In this document: in pieces, positions 1-13,400 of the stretch
Layout: every line of letters begins with the position of its first letter
How positions within the stretch are numbered: position 1 is the stretch's first letter
Assembly: GCA_963170055.1 (NCBI GenBank)
Contig: CAUJGJ010000065.1
Coordinates: 2,772,696 to 2,836,695 of the forward strand
DNA length: 64,000 nt
From: Halisarca cf. caerulea
Taxonomy: Eukaryota > Porifera > Demospongiae > Chondrillida > Halisarcidae
Reading direction: 5' to 3'
The notes under the pieces: model-generated
What the model saw: the letters and a program-made list of their open reading frames with translations, nothing else
The model's database searches: none
What the model was told of the DNA's origin: nothing
Program-made: the position numbers and the translations under genes

Positions 1-29
<29 letters not shown>
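1..29. repeat. (TG)n microsatellite at window edge
   Basis: Pure TG dinucleotide run cut by the window start. It lies in what is probably an intron of the GTF3C1-like gene. Confidence 0.95.
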
Positions 30-32
<3 letters not shown>

Positions 33-150
33 CTCCCTATACTGTGTAGCCAGTTGTGTAGTATGGAGAGTGTATGACGTGTGTAAGAGACTAGTGTTCA
101 AGCGTTTGTGTTTGAGCTAATGAAGTGATATAACCTTCCTTACTGATAAG

Positions 151-2250
151 GACCGCTTAGCTACTGTATTCAAGTGGCTCAAACAGAGGTTTCTGCTAAA
201 GGACAAGGTTTGGCAATCCTTCTTGTCTAGATTTGTCCTCCCTTCATGTTTGACTGCTTTGCATTTAGAAAAGAAGTCGTCTTCCACACCACCGAGCTAG
301 GAAGTACGATATTGCTTCAAGGTTTGCCACACCCACTCATTGGCATACACACCTACTTCATGAACACATTGCTTTGATCTGGGACACACCCATTTGATCT
401 GGGACACACCCATTTGATCTGGGACACACATTTACAGATACATTTGGAATTAGGATTGATATTTAATTTATGACTTAATTCTTTTTTGGTTGCAGTGTGC
501 GTGACAAGTTATTTGGAAATTTTCCCCGGGAAGAGGAGGAGGACTTGTGGTGTAGGAAGTTACTCCGTACTAACCATAAACTGATCACTTCACATTTGGG
601 CAGCAGTGAAAATCATGGTGTAACAGGTGTGACAGGTGGGACGGATGTGACAGGTGTGACAGATGTGACAGGTGGGATGGATGTGACAGGTGTGACAGGT
701 GTGACAGGTGGGACGGATGTGACAGATCCCATGGATTTCTCCACTGATAGTGGCTCCATGCTGCCTGTAGTCATGGCAACTGTAGCTAGCATGTGTGGTG
801 ACACAGAGCGCGTGCTGTTGGTAAGTGACTGAGAGTGGTCTATAGTGTTGGGACTGCTTGATTGGGGAACCCCCTTTTCCCTTCAGGACACACTGAATTT
901 CGCTCTTCCATCCCATTTCATAAATGACTACGAGAATGCCTGTCATAGAGTACCTAATTATGGTAACAATTGTGATGATGTCATTGAAGAGGGAGATGTG
1001 GAGGAGGATGGTGAAGGTGAGAGCAGTGACGAGGGAGATCCCGACAGGAGGCGTGACCCAAGCTCACTCCTGTACATACCAGAGACATTGGCAATCAACC
1101 CTTCTGAAATTCACACCACACCTTCCGTCCAAATTGGGACAATACTGGACCCGTTGAGTGATCAAACTCCTCCCACACACACAGACAAATACTTATCTGT
1201 TGCTAATGAATCCCCTCAGATACAACCAGAACTAGTGGTGGGTCCGCCCCTGTCTGGCGAGGTGGTGGGTCCGCCCCTGTCTGGCGAGGTGGTGGGTCCG
1301 CCCCTGTCTGGCGAGGTGGTGGGTCCGCCTCTGTCTGGTGAGGCGGTGGGTCCGCCCCTGTCTGACGAGGAGTACACTCAAGCTGTTTGCTCATACCTCC
1401 ATCATTCTGAGAGTGACTGCAAACTGGCTTTGAAGATAGTAGGTGTGGTGAAGGAGGCGGGACCAGTGGGGACAGAGCTCTCTCGTGTAGAAGAGGTATT
1501 GTTTGGAAGGAATGTGTGCTACTAGTACTTATCACAATGTGTGCTATTAGTACTTGCCACAATGTGTGCTACTAGTACTTGTCACAATGTGCCATTTATC
1601 GTAGATAATCCTCCAAGACCCCACCTCCACCCGACCATCTGTTGACATTGTGCAGACTTTGCTCAACCTCAATATGGTAAGTCCCTCTCCCTCCTCTATA
1701 ACTGACCACATCCACTGCCACACCCCTCTCTTCAGGTACACAATGTGGGCACCACAGAAGGCAGACTGGTCCATAGGGACCATGTAGGCGGGTGGTACAA
1801 GGTCAGTCGAGTCCTTGGATGTCAGGGATCTCAGGAGTTTCAGTTTCAGGTTTGGTCTGATGTGGACAAGAAGGAGCCCAATGGTCCTCTCATCCCTTTC
1901 TTGAAGATGTCCCTTCTTTGTCACCTCACATCCAACCCTGGAATCACATGGGTAAGCCAGTGCTCACTGAACACTCGTCATTGCCAAACCAGCTTTGTAA
2001 TGCTTTGTTCCTTACACTCTGAACCTTAGCCTGCCTTGAAGGACCACTATTGCCAAGCCCTGCAACCCAGGGCCCTGGAACTCCTCCTAAAGGTCAGGAC
2101 ACTGACAGATCATTCACACCTGATGACATCACAATTGCCATCATTGACATCCATCAGCATACACACACACACACACACACACACGGGCGTGCACACAAAC
2201 ACACACACACACCTGCGTGCACACAAACACACACACCTGTGTGCACACAA

Positions 2251-2299
<49 letters not shown>

Positions 2300-3473
2300 G
2301 CAGGGCTGCATACAGGATTTGGGGCTGGGGAGGGGGGGGGGGGGGGGGGCAATACAATATATATTATTACGGAAGTGTAAATAGGCAGATGGAACAGGAC
2401 AGGATGGGGGTAGGAAACTATGCTTAGGCTTTCTATCAGAGAGCTGGGAGGGGTAAGTCTGTGGTATTGAGAAGGTGTGTAACAGGGGAGAGCAAATACT
2501 CCCTAAGAAATTGTGGCATTTCCGTCAGTAGTAGTCTAGCATTTTGGTTTTCAGTATGAACTGGAGATTTGAATGACTTCTGATATTGTGGACTGTGCTG
2601 ATCATGTTTGGGATGCTTGTAAACCTTGAAATATAATATACCAACAGTGAACATTTGAGGGGGTCAAGTGATTGTTGACAGTGGTCTTAAGGAAATTTTT
2701 TGGATCAAAGCATATAAGCTCATTTTTTGTCCATTTCCCAATAAATCTTGCCTTTCAGGAAAGCTTAGTGTATGTTCAGATACAAGTCTAGAGGGGGCAA
2801 GCGCTCCCCTGCACCCCCCCACCCCCCCTGAATGCAGCCCTGAGTGACATGGCAACATTGATCACTGACATTCATCCTCCATCCCAGGTTCTGATAGAAG
2901 ATGGTTGTGTGTCAGCACATCAGTTGGTTGGCCACACAAGCAGTGATGTGTTTGCTACACCCAACCTTGGTGTGGTTAGGACAGCTGGTATGGACACACT
3001 TTTGTGTTCTAATTTACTGATTATGCAATCCTGTACGTGTTCTGTTGTCTGATTATGCAATCTGGTCGTCTGATTGTGTAATCCTGTACATGTTCTGTTC
3101 TCAGATTGTGTAATCCTGTACATGTTCTGTTCTCGGATTGTGTAGTCCTGTAAGTTCCTGTTCTCAGATTGTGTAGTCCTGTAAGTTCTGTTCTAGGATT
3201 GTGTAGTCCTGTAAGTTCTGTTCTTGGGTTGTGTAGTCCTGTAAGTTCTGTTCTCGGGTTGCATGATCTGATTGCTGTTTGTGATGGAAACTGGACAAGT
3301 GCCCCCTGTAGCAGTCTGTGGTGTAGTCCTCAATTAGGAAGGAGCACTGTTATGGGTTCTCCCATTCCTTTTCTTCAGATCTGGAATCAGCTGGTTTTGA
3401 CAAGTCAACTTACTTTGAGGCTTCGGTGAATGCGGACATTCTGTCCTATGAATTATCATCTTCAACCCTATAG
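151..3473 (+). CDS. GTF3C1: GTF3C1-like (TFIIIC largest subunit), 3' part of gene
   Basis: Only the 3' exons are in the window. Modelled exons with compatible phases are 151-275, 496-820, 887-1495, 1605-1676, 1736-1951, 2030-2092, 2888-2987 and 3379-3473 (stop TAG). The donor of the first (GTCGTC) is weak. The encoded C-terminus contains helix-rich winged-helix-like stretches such as [27 protein letters not shown] and [20 protein letters not shown] followed by [17 protein letters not shown]. These resemble the C-terminal part of TFIIIC220/GTF3C1, the B-box-binding subunit that recruits TFIIIB to tRNA genes. The end [17 protein letters not shown] fits the family's acidic tail pattern loosely. 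The protein carries two in-frame repeats (607-728 and 1234-1370). The identity rests on pattern memory and could be wrong; the exon structure is more certain than the name. Confidence 0.55.
371..430. repeat. 20-bp direct repeat x3 in intron
   Basis: Three tandem copies of TTTGATCTGGGACACACCCA, the last one degenerate, in the intron ahead of the exon at 496. Confidence 0.85.
607..728 (+). repeat. In-frame coding minisatellite (TGV/TDV repeats)
   Basis: A 9/12-bp repeat based on GTGACAGGT encodes a run of [14 protein letters not shown] residues inside the exon 496-820. The unit length keeps the reading frame open. Confidence 0.85.
1234..1370 (+). repeat. 27-bp coding minisatellite, 5 copies (VVGPPLSGE)
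   Basis: Five copies of a 27-bp unit encode VVGPPLSGE in the exon 887-1495. The first three copies are almost identical and the last two differ by a few bases (E to A, G to D), so the expansion looks recent. Confidence 0.9.
1514..1590. repeat. 25-bp intronic tandem repeat x3
   Basis: Three copies of GTGTGCTACTAGTACTT plus ATCACAAT, beginning 18 bp after the donor at 1496 and filling almost the whole intron up to the exon at 1605. Confidence 0.85.
2160..2297. repeat. (CA)n compound microsatellite
   Basis: CA runs interrupted by TGCGTGCACACAAA motifs. It abuts the inverted-repeat element starting at 2301. Confidence 0.95.
2301..2842. mobile_element. Putative 0.54-kb MITE with CAGGGCTGCAT termini
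   Basis: The left end CAGGGCTGCATACAGG and the reverse complement of the right end (CAGGGCTGCATTCAGG) match with one difference. No coding capacity was seen. The CAGGG start resembles hAT-type ends, but the flanks (ACACAATG and AGTGACAT) do not form a clear 8-bp duplication. It occupies most of the 0.8-kb intron between the exons ending 2092 and starting 2888. Confidence 0.6.
3040..3262. repeat. Tandem repeat carrying splice-like GTAAGT and TTCTCAG motifs
   Basis: Degenerate units of about 30 bp, of the form GTGTAGTCCTGTAAGTTCTG then TTCTCGGGTT, in the last intron of the GTF3C1-like gene. Four units hold CCTGTAAGTT, a good 5' splice match, and several hold TTCTCAG, a good 3' splice match. 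Confidence 0.8.
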
Positions 3474-3536
3474 CTTTGTAGCTCGACCACCTGTTCAGTT
3501 TCAGCTTTTTATTTCATTGCGCGATTTATGTGCCCA

Positions 3537-3552
3537 CGCGTATATATACAGG
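3537..3552 (+). promoter_or_regulatory. Possible TATA-like element upstream of WNK
   Basis: CGCGTATATATACAGG lies about 70 bp after the GTF3C1-like stop codon and 0.9 kb before the WNK start codon. A 5' UTR splice is plausible: donor GCG/GTGAGT at 4213 and acceptor TTCTTGTAG ending at 4452. No transcript evidence is available. Confidence 0.3.
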
Positions 3553-4282
3553 AAGTGCATTGTTGTCATAAGCAACGGAAGTGCTGACGTCATAGTTCCG
3601 TCCATGTGAGAGCGTTCTGTCCTGGGCAAGGAACGTTCATTTTGTCAAGACCGTACGTACCTGAAGGAAGAAGAGGTGAATTTGTGACACCGTTTACTAC
3701 CACATAGAAACTGTTACTGTGGAGTTTGGTAGTTTTGTCCACTCATCACTTTTCTTTATACACCATAGATACTTGTGTTTGTTAGTTCCCTACGCCAGTC
3801 GCCTAGCTCTTTACAGCATAGACCCTAAATACGGTAGGGGCCAAGTAACCATTGTCTTTGTAGGCAGGTGGTCTTTATATAGAGGTGTCGCAGTGTCGCC
3901 TGACTAGGTCACGGATCCACATAGTAAGTGGTTTCGCTAGACAGGTAGTTTTTGTGGACGAGTGGTGTGCTCCGTAGTAGGGTTTATGATAGCACTATCA
4001 ATACTCGACCCGTGTCTGTACCTATTTACTGTAGGGTCTATGTTTTCAGAAGCCAATATTCGTATATAGCGCGTGTACACGTCTGTGCTGTGTTTGAACT
4101 TAATTTGAGTCGTGTATGGTGCCTGTTTCTCCTCAGATACGACAGTTGAAGTAGGCGGAAAAAGTGCGGTTCCCGTTGGACGGGAAGAAAGTCCTGTTCG
4201 GCGAAGGCTCGCGGTGAGTCGTGTTCACTTTCTTCTTTTAGGCGGTGATTTCACGACATTTGCTAGCATTGGTGTATTCTCC

Positions 4283-4284
<2 letters not shown>

Positions 4285-4331
<47 letters not shown>

Positions 4332-4340
4332 TGTATGCAT

Positions 4341-4377
<37 letters not shown>

Positions 4378-4390
4378 ACGCGTGTGTGTG
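4285..4390. repeat. (GT)n microsatellite in WNK 5' UTR intron
   Basis: Two long GT runs separated by TTTGTGTATGCATG. Confidence 0.95.
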
Positions 4391-4473
4391 TGTTATGGTG
4401 TATCTAACGATTGTTAATGTAGTCATTGTAGTGTTTTGTAACTTCTTGTAGTGTTGATAGTCTTTGTGGTCTA

Positions 4474-7400
4474 ATGGCACAAAAGGTGAATGGAAAGGGA
4501 CACCTGGAAGGAGGTGAACTACTCAGGCATCCAAAGAAAGAGATGAAGAAAGTTAGAATTAGTGACAATCCAAAAGTTGATATGTTTGACCCAGAGTCTG
4601 TGGTGGACAAAAGTGGCTTGGAGTTGGCAGAAAAGTTTAGGGAGCTTTACTCAGGAGAGGTCTCCGACATTGAACCATCTGGTAGTCCTGTGGTGAAGAG
4701 AGATGTACTTGGTGTTTCCCATGAGTACTTCAGTGGAATAGCCACAGGTGGTTCAACTGACGAGAGTGAGGAGCAACAGAAGAGGAAGAGCGAGGAGGAC
4801 ATGAAAGACTCTTGGAAAAACAATATCCCATCCACTGAAGAGCAGGCATCATTACAGACTGATAGTGAGCAACAGCTATTGTCCCCAACAGATGTCACTC
4901 TACTGTCTCCAGATGTACCATTTACTTCGCCTTTTCTGAGTGACATGGACTCTAACAAGCTTCTGAAACAGGGAGAGGGCCATACTGTGGAGCAGAGAGA
5001 GGGCCGTACTGTGGAGCAGAGAGAGGGCCGTACTGTGGACCAGGGAGAGGACAGTACTGTGGAGCAGAGAGAGGGCCGTACTGTGGAGCAGGGAGAGGGC
5101 CGTACTGTGGAGCAGGGAGAGGGCCATTCTGTGGAGGAGGGAGAGGGCCATACTGTGGAGCAGGGAGAGGGCCTTTCTGTGGAGCAGGGAGAGGGCCGTA
5201 CTGTGGAGCAGGGACATAAGGATGGTTTTGTGTTTCCCCATCGCAGACTCCCAGACTCAGGAGTTCCGGAGGACCTTAATGACCTGGAGCGTGTGCCCTC
5301 TACAGAGTCCCCTACGGAGCCCAGTGTTCCAGCAGAGAATATTGTGGGCAATTCCCCAGCTGGAAGATTCCTCAAGTTTGACAACGAAATAGGGAGAGGA
5401 TCCTTCAAGACCGTCTACCGTGGCCTTGACACAGAGACTGGGGTGGCAGTGGCTTGGTGTGAGCTTTCGGTTAGTTCTCATACTGCCATTAGTGTGTGGG
5501 GGTGTGGTGTATATAGGCTGCTGTTGATGATAGGGGTGTGTGTATAGGCTGCTGATGGTGGGCGTGGTGTGTATAGGCTGCTGGTGGCGGGCGTGGTGTG
5601 ATAGGCTGCTGGTGGCGGGCGTGGTGTGTATAGGCTGCTGTTGGTGGGCGTGGTGTGTATAGGCTGCTGGTGGCGGGCGTGGTGTGTATAGGCTGCTGTT
5701 GGTGGGCGTGGTGTGTATAGGCTGCTGGTGGCGGGCGTGGTGTGATAGGCTGCTGGTGGTGGGCGTGGTGTGTATAGGCTGCTGGTGGTGGGCGTGGTGT
5801 GTATAGGCTGCTGGTGGTGGGCGTGGTGTGTACTGTATGAAAATATGTTCTAATTTTTCATCAGAGCAAAGTTCAGAGAATTTCTGTCATTTAGAATAAT
5901 TTGGTGCAAGTTGTCAAGACATGGGTTAAGAAACATTAGAACAATTCACCGAAAATTAGAATGGAAGAGATCTAATTAAAGCACAAAAATGGTGGTTTGT
6001 AGTCTGAAAGTTGCCATGTCTGTCCGTGGATTCCATATATACCAAGACATATGGGCCCAGAACTACAAGGTAGACTCCTTTTCAAATGAGGAAACAGGGA
6101 GTGCATGAATTTGTGTATGCTTAAAAGGTCATATTGAGTGCTATTCCGATCATATTTGTGCAATAGATGATCTACACAACAAATACTTTGTTGTTGCTTA
6201 CCGAGATGATGATGATGATGACATTAACCTTAAATTATGTTCTATTGTCTCCTCACAATTGTCATGATGAATAATGAAAACATTCGATGAATAATTAGAA
6301 TGGGCATCTTTTTGTCCATATCAGGGTAGTCACCAGAAAATGAATTGAAGAAGGTGGCTTTTGCGTAAAGCAGTAGTAGTCTGGTGCAGAGTGGCCATTA
6401 TCCTGGTTCACTTGTGAGAGTTACTCCTCTACATTTGCATGATGGTGCCTATGGGCGCTTTTCAAAGTAGAGCATAAGAATTGTTGCAGATCAAAATGGT
6501 ATCAGTTTTACCTAATCTATCCACTGGAAGAGTCTGGACAAAGGAATGGATTCCACTCGAAGTAAAAATATGGTCTAAGTCAAAAATTAAGGAAGGTGGC
6601 CCACCCTTCTTAAAGGGGCTGGCAAGAACACTACATATTTAGAGCGTTTATGGATTCTTCTGAGTAGATGACAAACAATTGGAATATTGAAAAATTAGAA
6701 CATATATGGTACTTTCTATAGAAATTTTAACGCTTTCAGTTGTTCGGTCGGTCATTAGGTCAATGGTCGGTCAGTGGTTGACCGTCATCAGTCGCACACG
6801 TGATATTGGAATATATACGCATAGTTGTACAAGTCTTGTTTTAGTAGTGTAGTGAAATGGGATTGTAGTGAGTACCAGCGGTTTCTTAAGTTATTGATTA
6901 TGGTCTGTTCTGATTATACAAAGCAATAGATACTTTATCTAAAAGTTTCACACAAATTCTTGAAGTTAAACTTGCGCGTATCGTTCCCAGATGCCTCCAT
7001 TGAAAACCACAGGCTTCAGCTAACAGGATAGGAATGTCCCATCTTCCCTCAACGAAGGTTAATAACCGTATTCGCATTAAAAGTATCAAAAAGTAAGCAG
7101 CCTAAAGGCTTCAAACAAACTAGAACTTGACTCGCGGCCTTGTGCAATCATCCTGTACCACGCGGTCATGACATAGGTGATCATTCACGCTCAATCAACG
7201 GTCGGTCAGGTGGTTGTCACCTGGTCGGTCAGTCAATCAAAATTGTTCAAATTTCTATGGAAAGTTATAGGCTGTTGGTGGTGGGCGTGCCTAGCCCCAT
7301 GGCCATCTAGCCCCATGTATGCCTAACCCCATGGCCATCTAGCCCCATGTACGGTAGGGATCAAATACAAGTTTACAATGCCATTCACAATACCTGTACG

Positions 7401-10400
7401 TGTGCATTATGTACGTATTTCTGTGCGCAATTACTCTGAGTATTAACAGAGAATACCCTAATTATGGGGTATAATTACATAGTGCAAGTTCGCTCTGTTG
7501 TGGTTTTAGGAAGTCTTTCTGTGCTCTTCAAACATTGGTTAAATTTCGTCCTTGTTCTTAGTATGCCTTTGAACAGGCGTTGGCCGACCTACATGGAAAT
7601 TCCTTGGCCAATGTCGCAACTTACTAGTTCAGCAAATCACACATCAAGATGGAAATGCTCTCTTTTTCTGATCAAAACACTAAACCATGTGTTCTCCTTA
7701 GCAAATGGGAAAGATCTTGGAGATATGAACTTATGGCTACATACGTAGGTAGGCCATGAGCTGATAGCGAGTGAAAACACCCGTCTACTCCACGGGTTTC
7801 TTTAGTGTCTTCCAAAGAGTCATAATCAACATCGATTGCAATTTTCCTTGATTTCAAAGACTTTGAAACTAAGTTAAAAGACTCCGTGAACGATATTTCC
7901 AAGGTCACCGCTGCGGCCATTTTGTCATTGGTCAACATAATAATATATGCTCATCTAATAATAATATTAGTGCTCGTGACTCGTTGGTGATACAAAATTA
8001 CCCAGCCCTAAATGACCTGTAATACACAACGTAATGCAGAGAGTGATTTTTACGCAATACACTTGGTAATCACTACGTAGAACGATGCGTATTGCTATTA
8101 CAAAATGTAAACTTTTTTTGATCCCCACCGTATGTCTAGCCCTATACCCGTCCAGTCCTGTGTAGCAAACAACCCTACCTTGTTCTAATGTTTCTTGATG
8201 ATTGACAATTTTTTATCCCTGCCTCTGTTTTCCGTTTTTAAATGTTTATGGGTTATAAATAGAAATGTTTGTCAAAGATAATATTATACATACCTTATAT
8301 GATGAACTTTTCGCGGTACAAAAATTTCCCGGCTAACCTCATTTTGGGGTCATAAATTTTTGTGGATAAAAATATTGTGGCCTCTGGCTGGAGATTGTGC
8401 AACAATAGTTCCTTTCTTGTTTTCCAAGCGTTTGCTTTCCTAATGAACAAAATTGTGTTTTAGTTCGTATATCCTATGGTGCAGCTGGTATATCCTATGG
8501 TGCAGTTGGTATATCCTATGGTGCAGCTGGTATATCCTATGGTGCAGCTGGTATATCCTATGGTGCAGCTGGTATTTCAATCGCTCAAGAGTGAACCTGC
8601 AGGATCTAGCTGGTGGACTGTAGTCCTCTCGGCAATTCTTTGTCTTCATTAATGTTATGGAAGCCAGAAGACTGTTTGAGAAGATTCATGCATTCCTTAA
8701 GCTTAACAAAGTGAACTCAAGGAAAAGTCGAACTAAGACTCTAAGCCAAGTACTTTGTATGTTTAATCCTTGCATGCAAACAAATTTTATGATAAGCACA
8801 AGATCCCATTGGCAGCCATTTTTTCATTGAAATTTGCAAATCCTCTCAAACCATGAAAACCACAAAATTTATTAGGCTAGGCAAAATTGAGTCCCAGTTT
8901 ATTGTCAAGCCTTCTAAATTATAGCATGAGGGAGGCGGTCATTTTTCATTATTCATTTGTATTGAAATGCACTTATTATTTATCATGTGCTATTTGTACA
9001 CTTTGATCATTGTGATAAGACCTTCAAGTCAATGCAAACAATATAAAGAAACAAATGAGGTATTATATCATCAATTTTGTTCTAAGACTAATGCATGTAC
9101 AACTACACGTGCATATTAAAATCACATTTTTAACAAATTAATGAAAACAATATGTAAGGTAGTAATGGCTAGACTCATCTTTGATCACATGACCACAAAT
9201 AATGAATATTGAAAATAGACTCAAGCCAAATGACATGTGGGTGGAAACGATAAACTGGGAATCAACTTTGCCTTGCCTTAGCCGTGAAAATTTCCTGTCA
9301 TATGGTAGTAAGGACTGGTCCATTCACGGTAGTAGGGACTGGTCCATTCACGGTAGTAGGGACTGGTCCATTCACGGTAGTAGGGACTGGTCCATTCACG
9401 GTAGTAGGGACTGGTCCATTCACGGTAGTAGGGACAAAGCTTAATATTGGCTGTGGTATATGTAGGCAGTTGATGACGTTGTGGTCGGTGTAGGCTGTTA
9501 GTAGTGGACGTGGTCGGTGTAGGCTGTTAGTAGTGGACGTGGTCGGTGTAAGCTGTTGGTGGTGGGCGTGGCCAGTTCAGACTGTTGGTGGTGGGTGTGG
9601 TCGGTGTAGGCTTTTGGTGGTGGGTGTGGTCAGTGTAGGCTGAGGACACTTGTCCTTTCATGAAGATGTCAGTGTCTGGTGTTGTGTTTGGTCAGTGTCT
9701 GGTGTTGTGTTTGGTCAGTGTCTGGTGTTGTGTTTGGTCAGTGTCTGGTGTTGTGTTTGGTCAGTGTCTGGTGTTGTGTTTGGTCAGTGTCTGGTGTTGT
9801 GTTTGGTCAGTGTCTGGTGTTGTGTTTGGTCAGTGTCTAGTGTTATGTTTGGTCAGTGTCTGTTGTTGTGTTTGGTCAGTGTCTGGTGTTGTGTTTGGTC
9901 AGTGTCTGGTGTTGTGTTTGGTCAGTGTCTAGTGTTATGTTTAGTCAGTGTCTGGTGTTGCCTTTGGTCAGTGTCTGGTGTTGTGTTTGGTCAGTGTCTG
10001 GTGTTGTGTTTGGTCAGTGTCTGGTGTTGTGTTTGGTCAGTGTCTGGTGTTGTGTTTGGTCAGTGTCTGGTGTTGCCTCTGGTCAATGCTTTATTTTATG
10101 TGGTATTTTGTTGGGTTGTGTGGATTTGATGTTTTTGGTATTCTTTATTTGTCTCAGGTACTTGTGTATGTACGTGCCTTTACCTTTTGACTGGTCTGCC
10201 CTCTAGACACATCGAATGTCAAAAAATGACCGTTCAAGGTTTATGGAAGAAACCAAAATGTTAAAGAATCTCAATCATCCCAACATCCTTGGTTTTTATG
10301 ACTGGTGGGAAGTCCCAGACAGGAAGAAGATAGTTCTGGTCACTGAGCTAATGACTTCGGGAACACTCAAAGGGTAAGTGATTAGCAGTAATAGCATGGC

Positions 10401-13400
10401 AGCTGCAGTGTGTGTGGCTTCTCTGAATATTGGATTAGCAGTCCACCCTCCACCTGGGTGGTCCATCCTCCGTCCCTCCCTTTATGCAATGAGTCCTTAG
10501 TAGTAGCCATGAAAATGCAAGAGTGAGACATGTGAAGGATTGAGTTGGTCATTGACTTGTTTGTGTTGTGTTGTCTGCTTTGAACTGTGGTAAGATGGTT
10601 TGCTTTGTTGGTTAGACCCCCAGTCGTATGCTGATACATCACGTTCATGGTGGGCTCACTCAGGCTCGTCCCAATCACCTTTCAGTGCAGTTATTATTCT
10701 GTGTTTGTGTACTGGGTGCATTGTGTCCGGTGTGTGGTAGTGGACATTCTGAATCCCTCCTGCACACGTATAGATCCAGTGTGGGGTATATTGTGGAGTA
10801 TGCTGTGCTAGTGTGTCATGTGATCTCTGTGTGTGTCATGTGATCTCTATGTATGTGTATGTCATGTGATCTCTGTGTGTGTGTCATGTGATCTCTATGT
10901 ATGTGTGTGTCATGTGATCTCTGTGTGTGTCATGTGATCTCTATGTATGTGTATGTCATGTGATCTGTGTGTGCGGTTTTAGGTACATGAGACGTTTGAA
11001 AGATGTCAAGACAAAGTTCATCAGAACTTGGGGTCGTCAGATCCTCCAGGGACTGCATTACCTCCACACCCAGCTTCCACCCATCATTCACAGAGACCTC
11101 AAATGTGATAACATTTTCATCAATGGAACCACAGGACTTGTCAAGATAGGTGACCTTGGGCTAGCCACACTCAAGGTCTCGCATGTCAAGACTGTTATAG
11201 GTTAGTTGTAATAACAACTATACCCTTGACATTTGTCCTGTTGTTATCGTGTTTATCACTGACAGGGTCTGCGTTGGGGGTGGTCAGAGGGGATGGATGT
11301 ACTCCATCTCCCTCCTCACTGGGGGTGGTCAGAGGGGATGGATGTACTCCATCTCCCTCCTCGCTGGGGGTGGTCAGAGGGAATGGATGTACTCCATCTC
11401 CCTCCTCACTGGGGGTGGTCAGAGGGAATGGATGTACTCCATCTCCCTCCTCACTGGGGGTGGTCAGAGGGAATGGATGTACTCCATCTCCCTCCTCGCT
11501 GGGGGTGGTCAGAGGGGTTGGATGTACTCCATCTCCCTCCTCACTGGGGGTGGTCAGAGGGAATGGATGTACTCCATCTCCCTCCTCGCTGGGGGTGGTC
11601 AGAGGGGATGGATGTACTCCATCTCCCTCCTCACTGGGGGTGGTCAGAGGGAATGGATGTACTCCATCTCCCTCCTCACTGGGGGTGGTCAGAGGGAATG
11701 GATGTACTCCATCTCCCTCCTCGCTGGGGGTGGTCAGAGGGGTTGGATGTACTCCATCTCCCTCCTCACTGGGGGTGGTCAGAGGGAATGGATGTACTCC
11801 ATCTCCCTCCTCACTGGGGGTGGTCAGAGGGAATGGATGTACTCCATCTCCCTCCTCACTGGGGGTGGTCAGAGGGGTTGGATGTACTCCATCTCCCTCC
11901 TCGCTGGGGGTGGTCAGAGGGGATGGATGTACTCCATCTCCCTCCTCGCTCATCCCTTTCTCTTCCAGAACCATTAGCTTGCCCCTCCCACACACACACA
12001 TCCAACACGGTTCCCATGGTTGCCCCTCCCACCACACACCCAACACACTCGCCATGGTGGCCCCTCCCACCACACAACCAACACACTCATCGTGGTGGCC
12101 CCTCCTACCACACACCCAACACACTCATCATGGTGACCCCTCCCACCACACACCCAACACACTTGCCATGGTGGCCCTCCCACTACACACCCAACACACT
12201 TGCCATGGTGGCCCTCCCACTACACACCCAACACACTCGCCATGGTGGCCCCTCCTACCACACCCAACACACTCGCCATGGTTGCCCCTCCCACCACACG
12301 CCCAACACATCGCGTTGGTGTCCCCTCCCTCATGCTCACTATAACACCCCTTGTACCTCGCCATACTTGCCCCTCCTCCTTCGGTAGCCAGACATGCCCC
12401 CTACTTGCCCATCCCCCCCCCCCCCCCTCTTACCTCACTATGTTAGCACTGCGAACTCAGCACTGGTTCCCTCCCCACTGCAAACTCAGCACTGGTCCCC
12501 NNNNNNNNNNNNNNNNNNNNNNNNNNNNNNNNNNNNNNNNNNNNNNNNNNNNNNNNNNNNNNNNNNNNNNNNNNNNNNNNNNNNNNNNNNNNNNNNNNNN
12601 NNNNNNNNNNNNNNNNNNNNNNNNNNNNNNNNNNNNNNNNNNNNNNNNNNNNNNNNNNNNNNNNNNNNNNNNNNNNNNNNNNNNNNNNNNNNNNNNNNNN
12701 TCCCCACTGCGAACTCAGCACTGGTCCTCTCCCCACTGCGAACTCAGCACTGGTCCCCTCAACACTGCGAACTCAGCACTGGTCCCCTCCCCACTGCGAA
12801 CTCAGCACTGGTCCCCTCCCCACTGCGAACTCAGCACTGGTCCCCTCCCCACTGCGAACTCAGCACTGGTCCCCTCCCCACTGCGAACTCAGCACTGGTC
12901 CCCTCCCCACTGCGAACTCAGCACTGGTTCCCTCCCCACTGTGAACTCAGCACTGGTTCCCTCCCCACTGCGAACTCAGCACTGGTCCCCTCCCCACTGC
13001 GAACTCAGCACTGGTCCCCTCCCCACTGCGAACTCAGCACTGGTCCCCTCCCCACTGCGAACTCAGCACTGGTTCCCTCCCCACTGCGAACTCAGCACTG
13101 GTCCCTTCCCCAGTAGATTATTTACACAGTTGTCACAGATTGGGAGCCAGATGTCCATATTAGGTCAGCCTCTTGGGCAATGACCAAAATGGCTGTCAAA
13201 TTAACACCTTTGTTCTATTCTCTGGTAACTTTACCTCGGCAAGGATTTGATAGGATACAGGATTTAGGGAAAGCCGTGAAAGTAGAAACCATGACACTTT
13301 TGAACAATTACAAACTGCAAGTACAGCACTTTTCACAAAAAAGAACTGGCCGATGTACGGCAGTCAAACTGTGTACGTACGGTGACCGACTGGGCATTGA

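Noticed and set aside
6300..6640. Possible Tc1/mariner transposase remnants in the 5831-6712 element
   Set aside because: Scattered short frames did not give a DDE signature or any convincing motif.
9650..10206. Possible secreted Cys-rich protein ([19 protein letters not shown] repeat)
   Set aside because: A 23-bp minisatellite without stops reads open in every plus frame; it lies in WNK intron 1.
11195..12387. Very long ORFs on both strands (up to 372 codons)
   Set aside because: They are produced by the 45-bp and 35-bp tandem repeats inside WNK intron 3; they overlap each other in several frames and interrupt a verified kinase gene.
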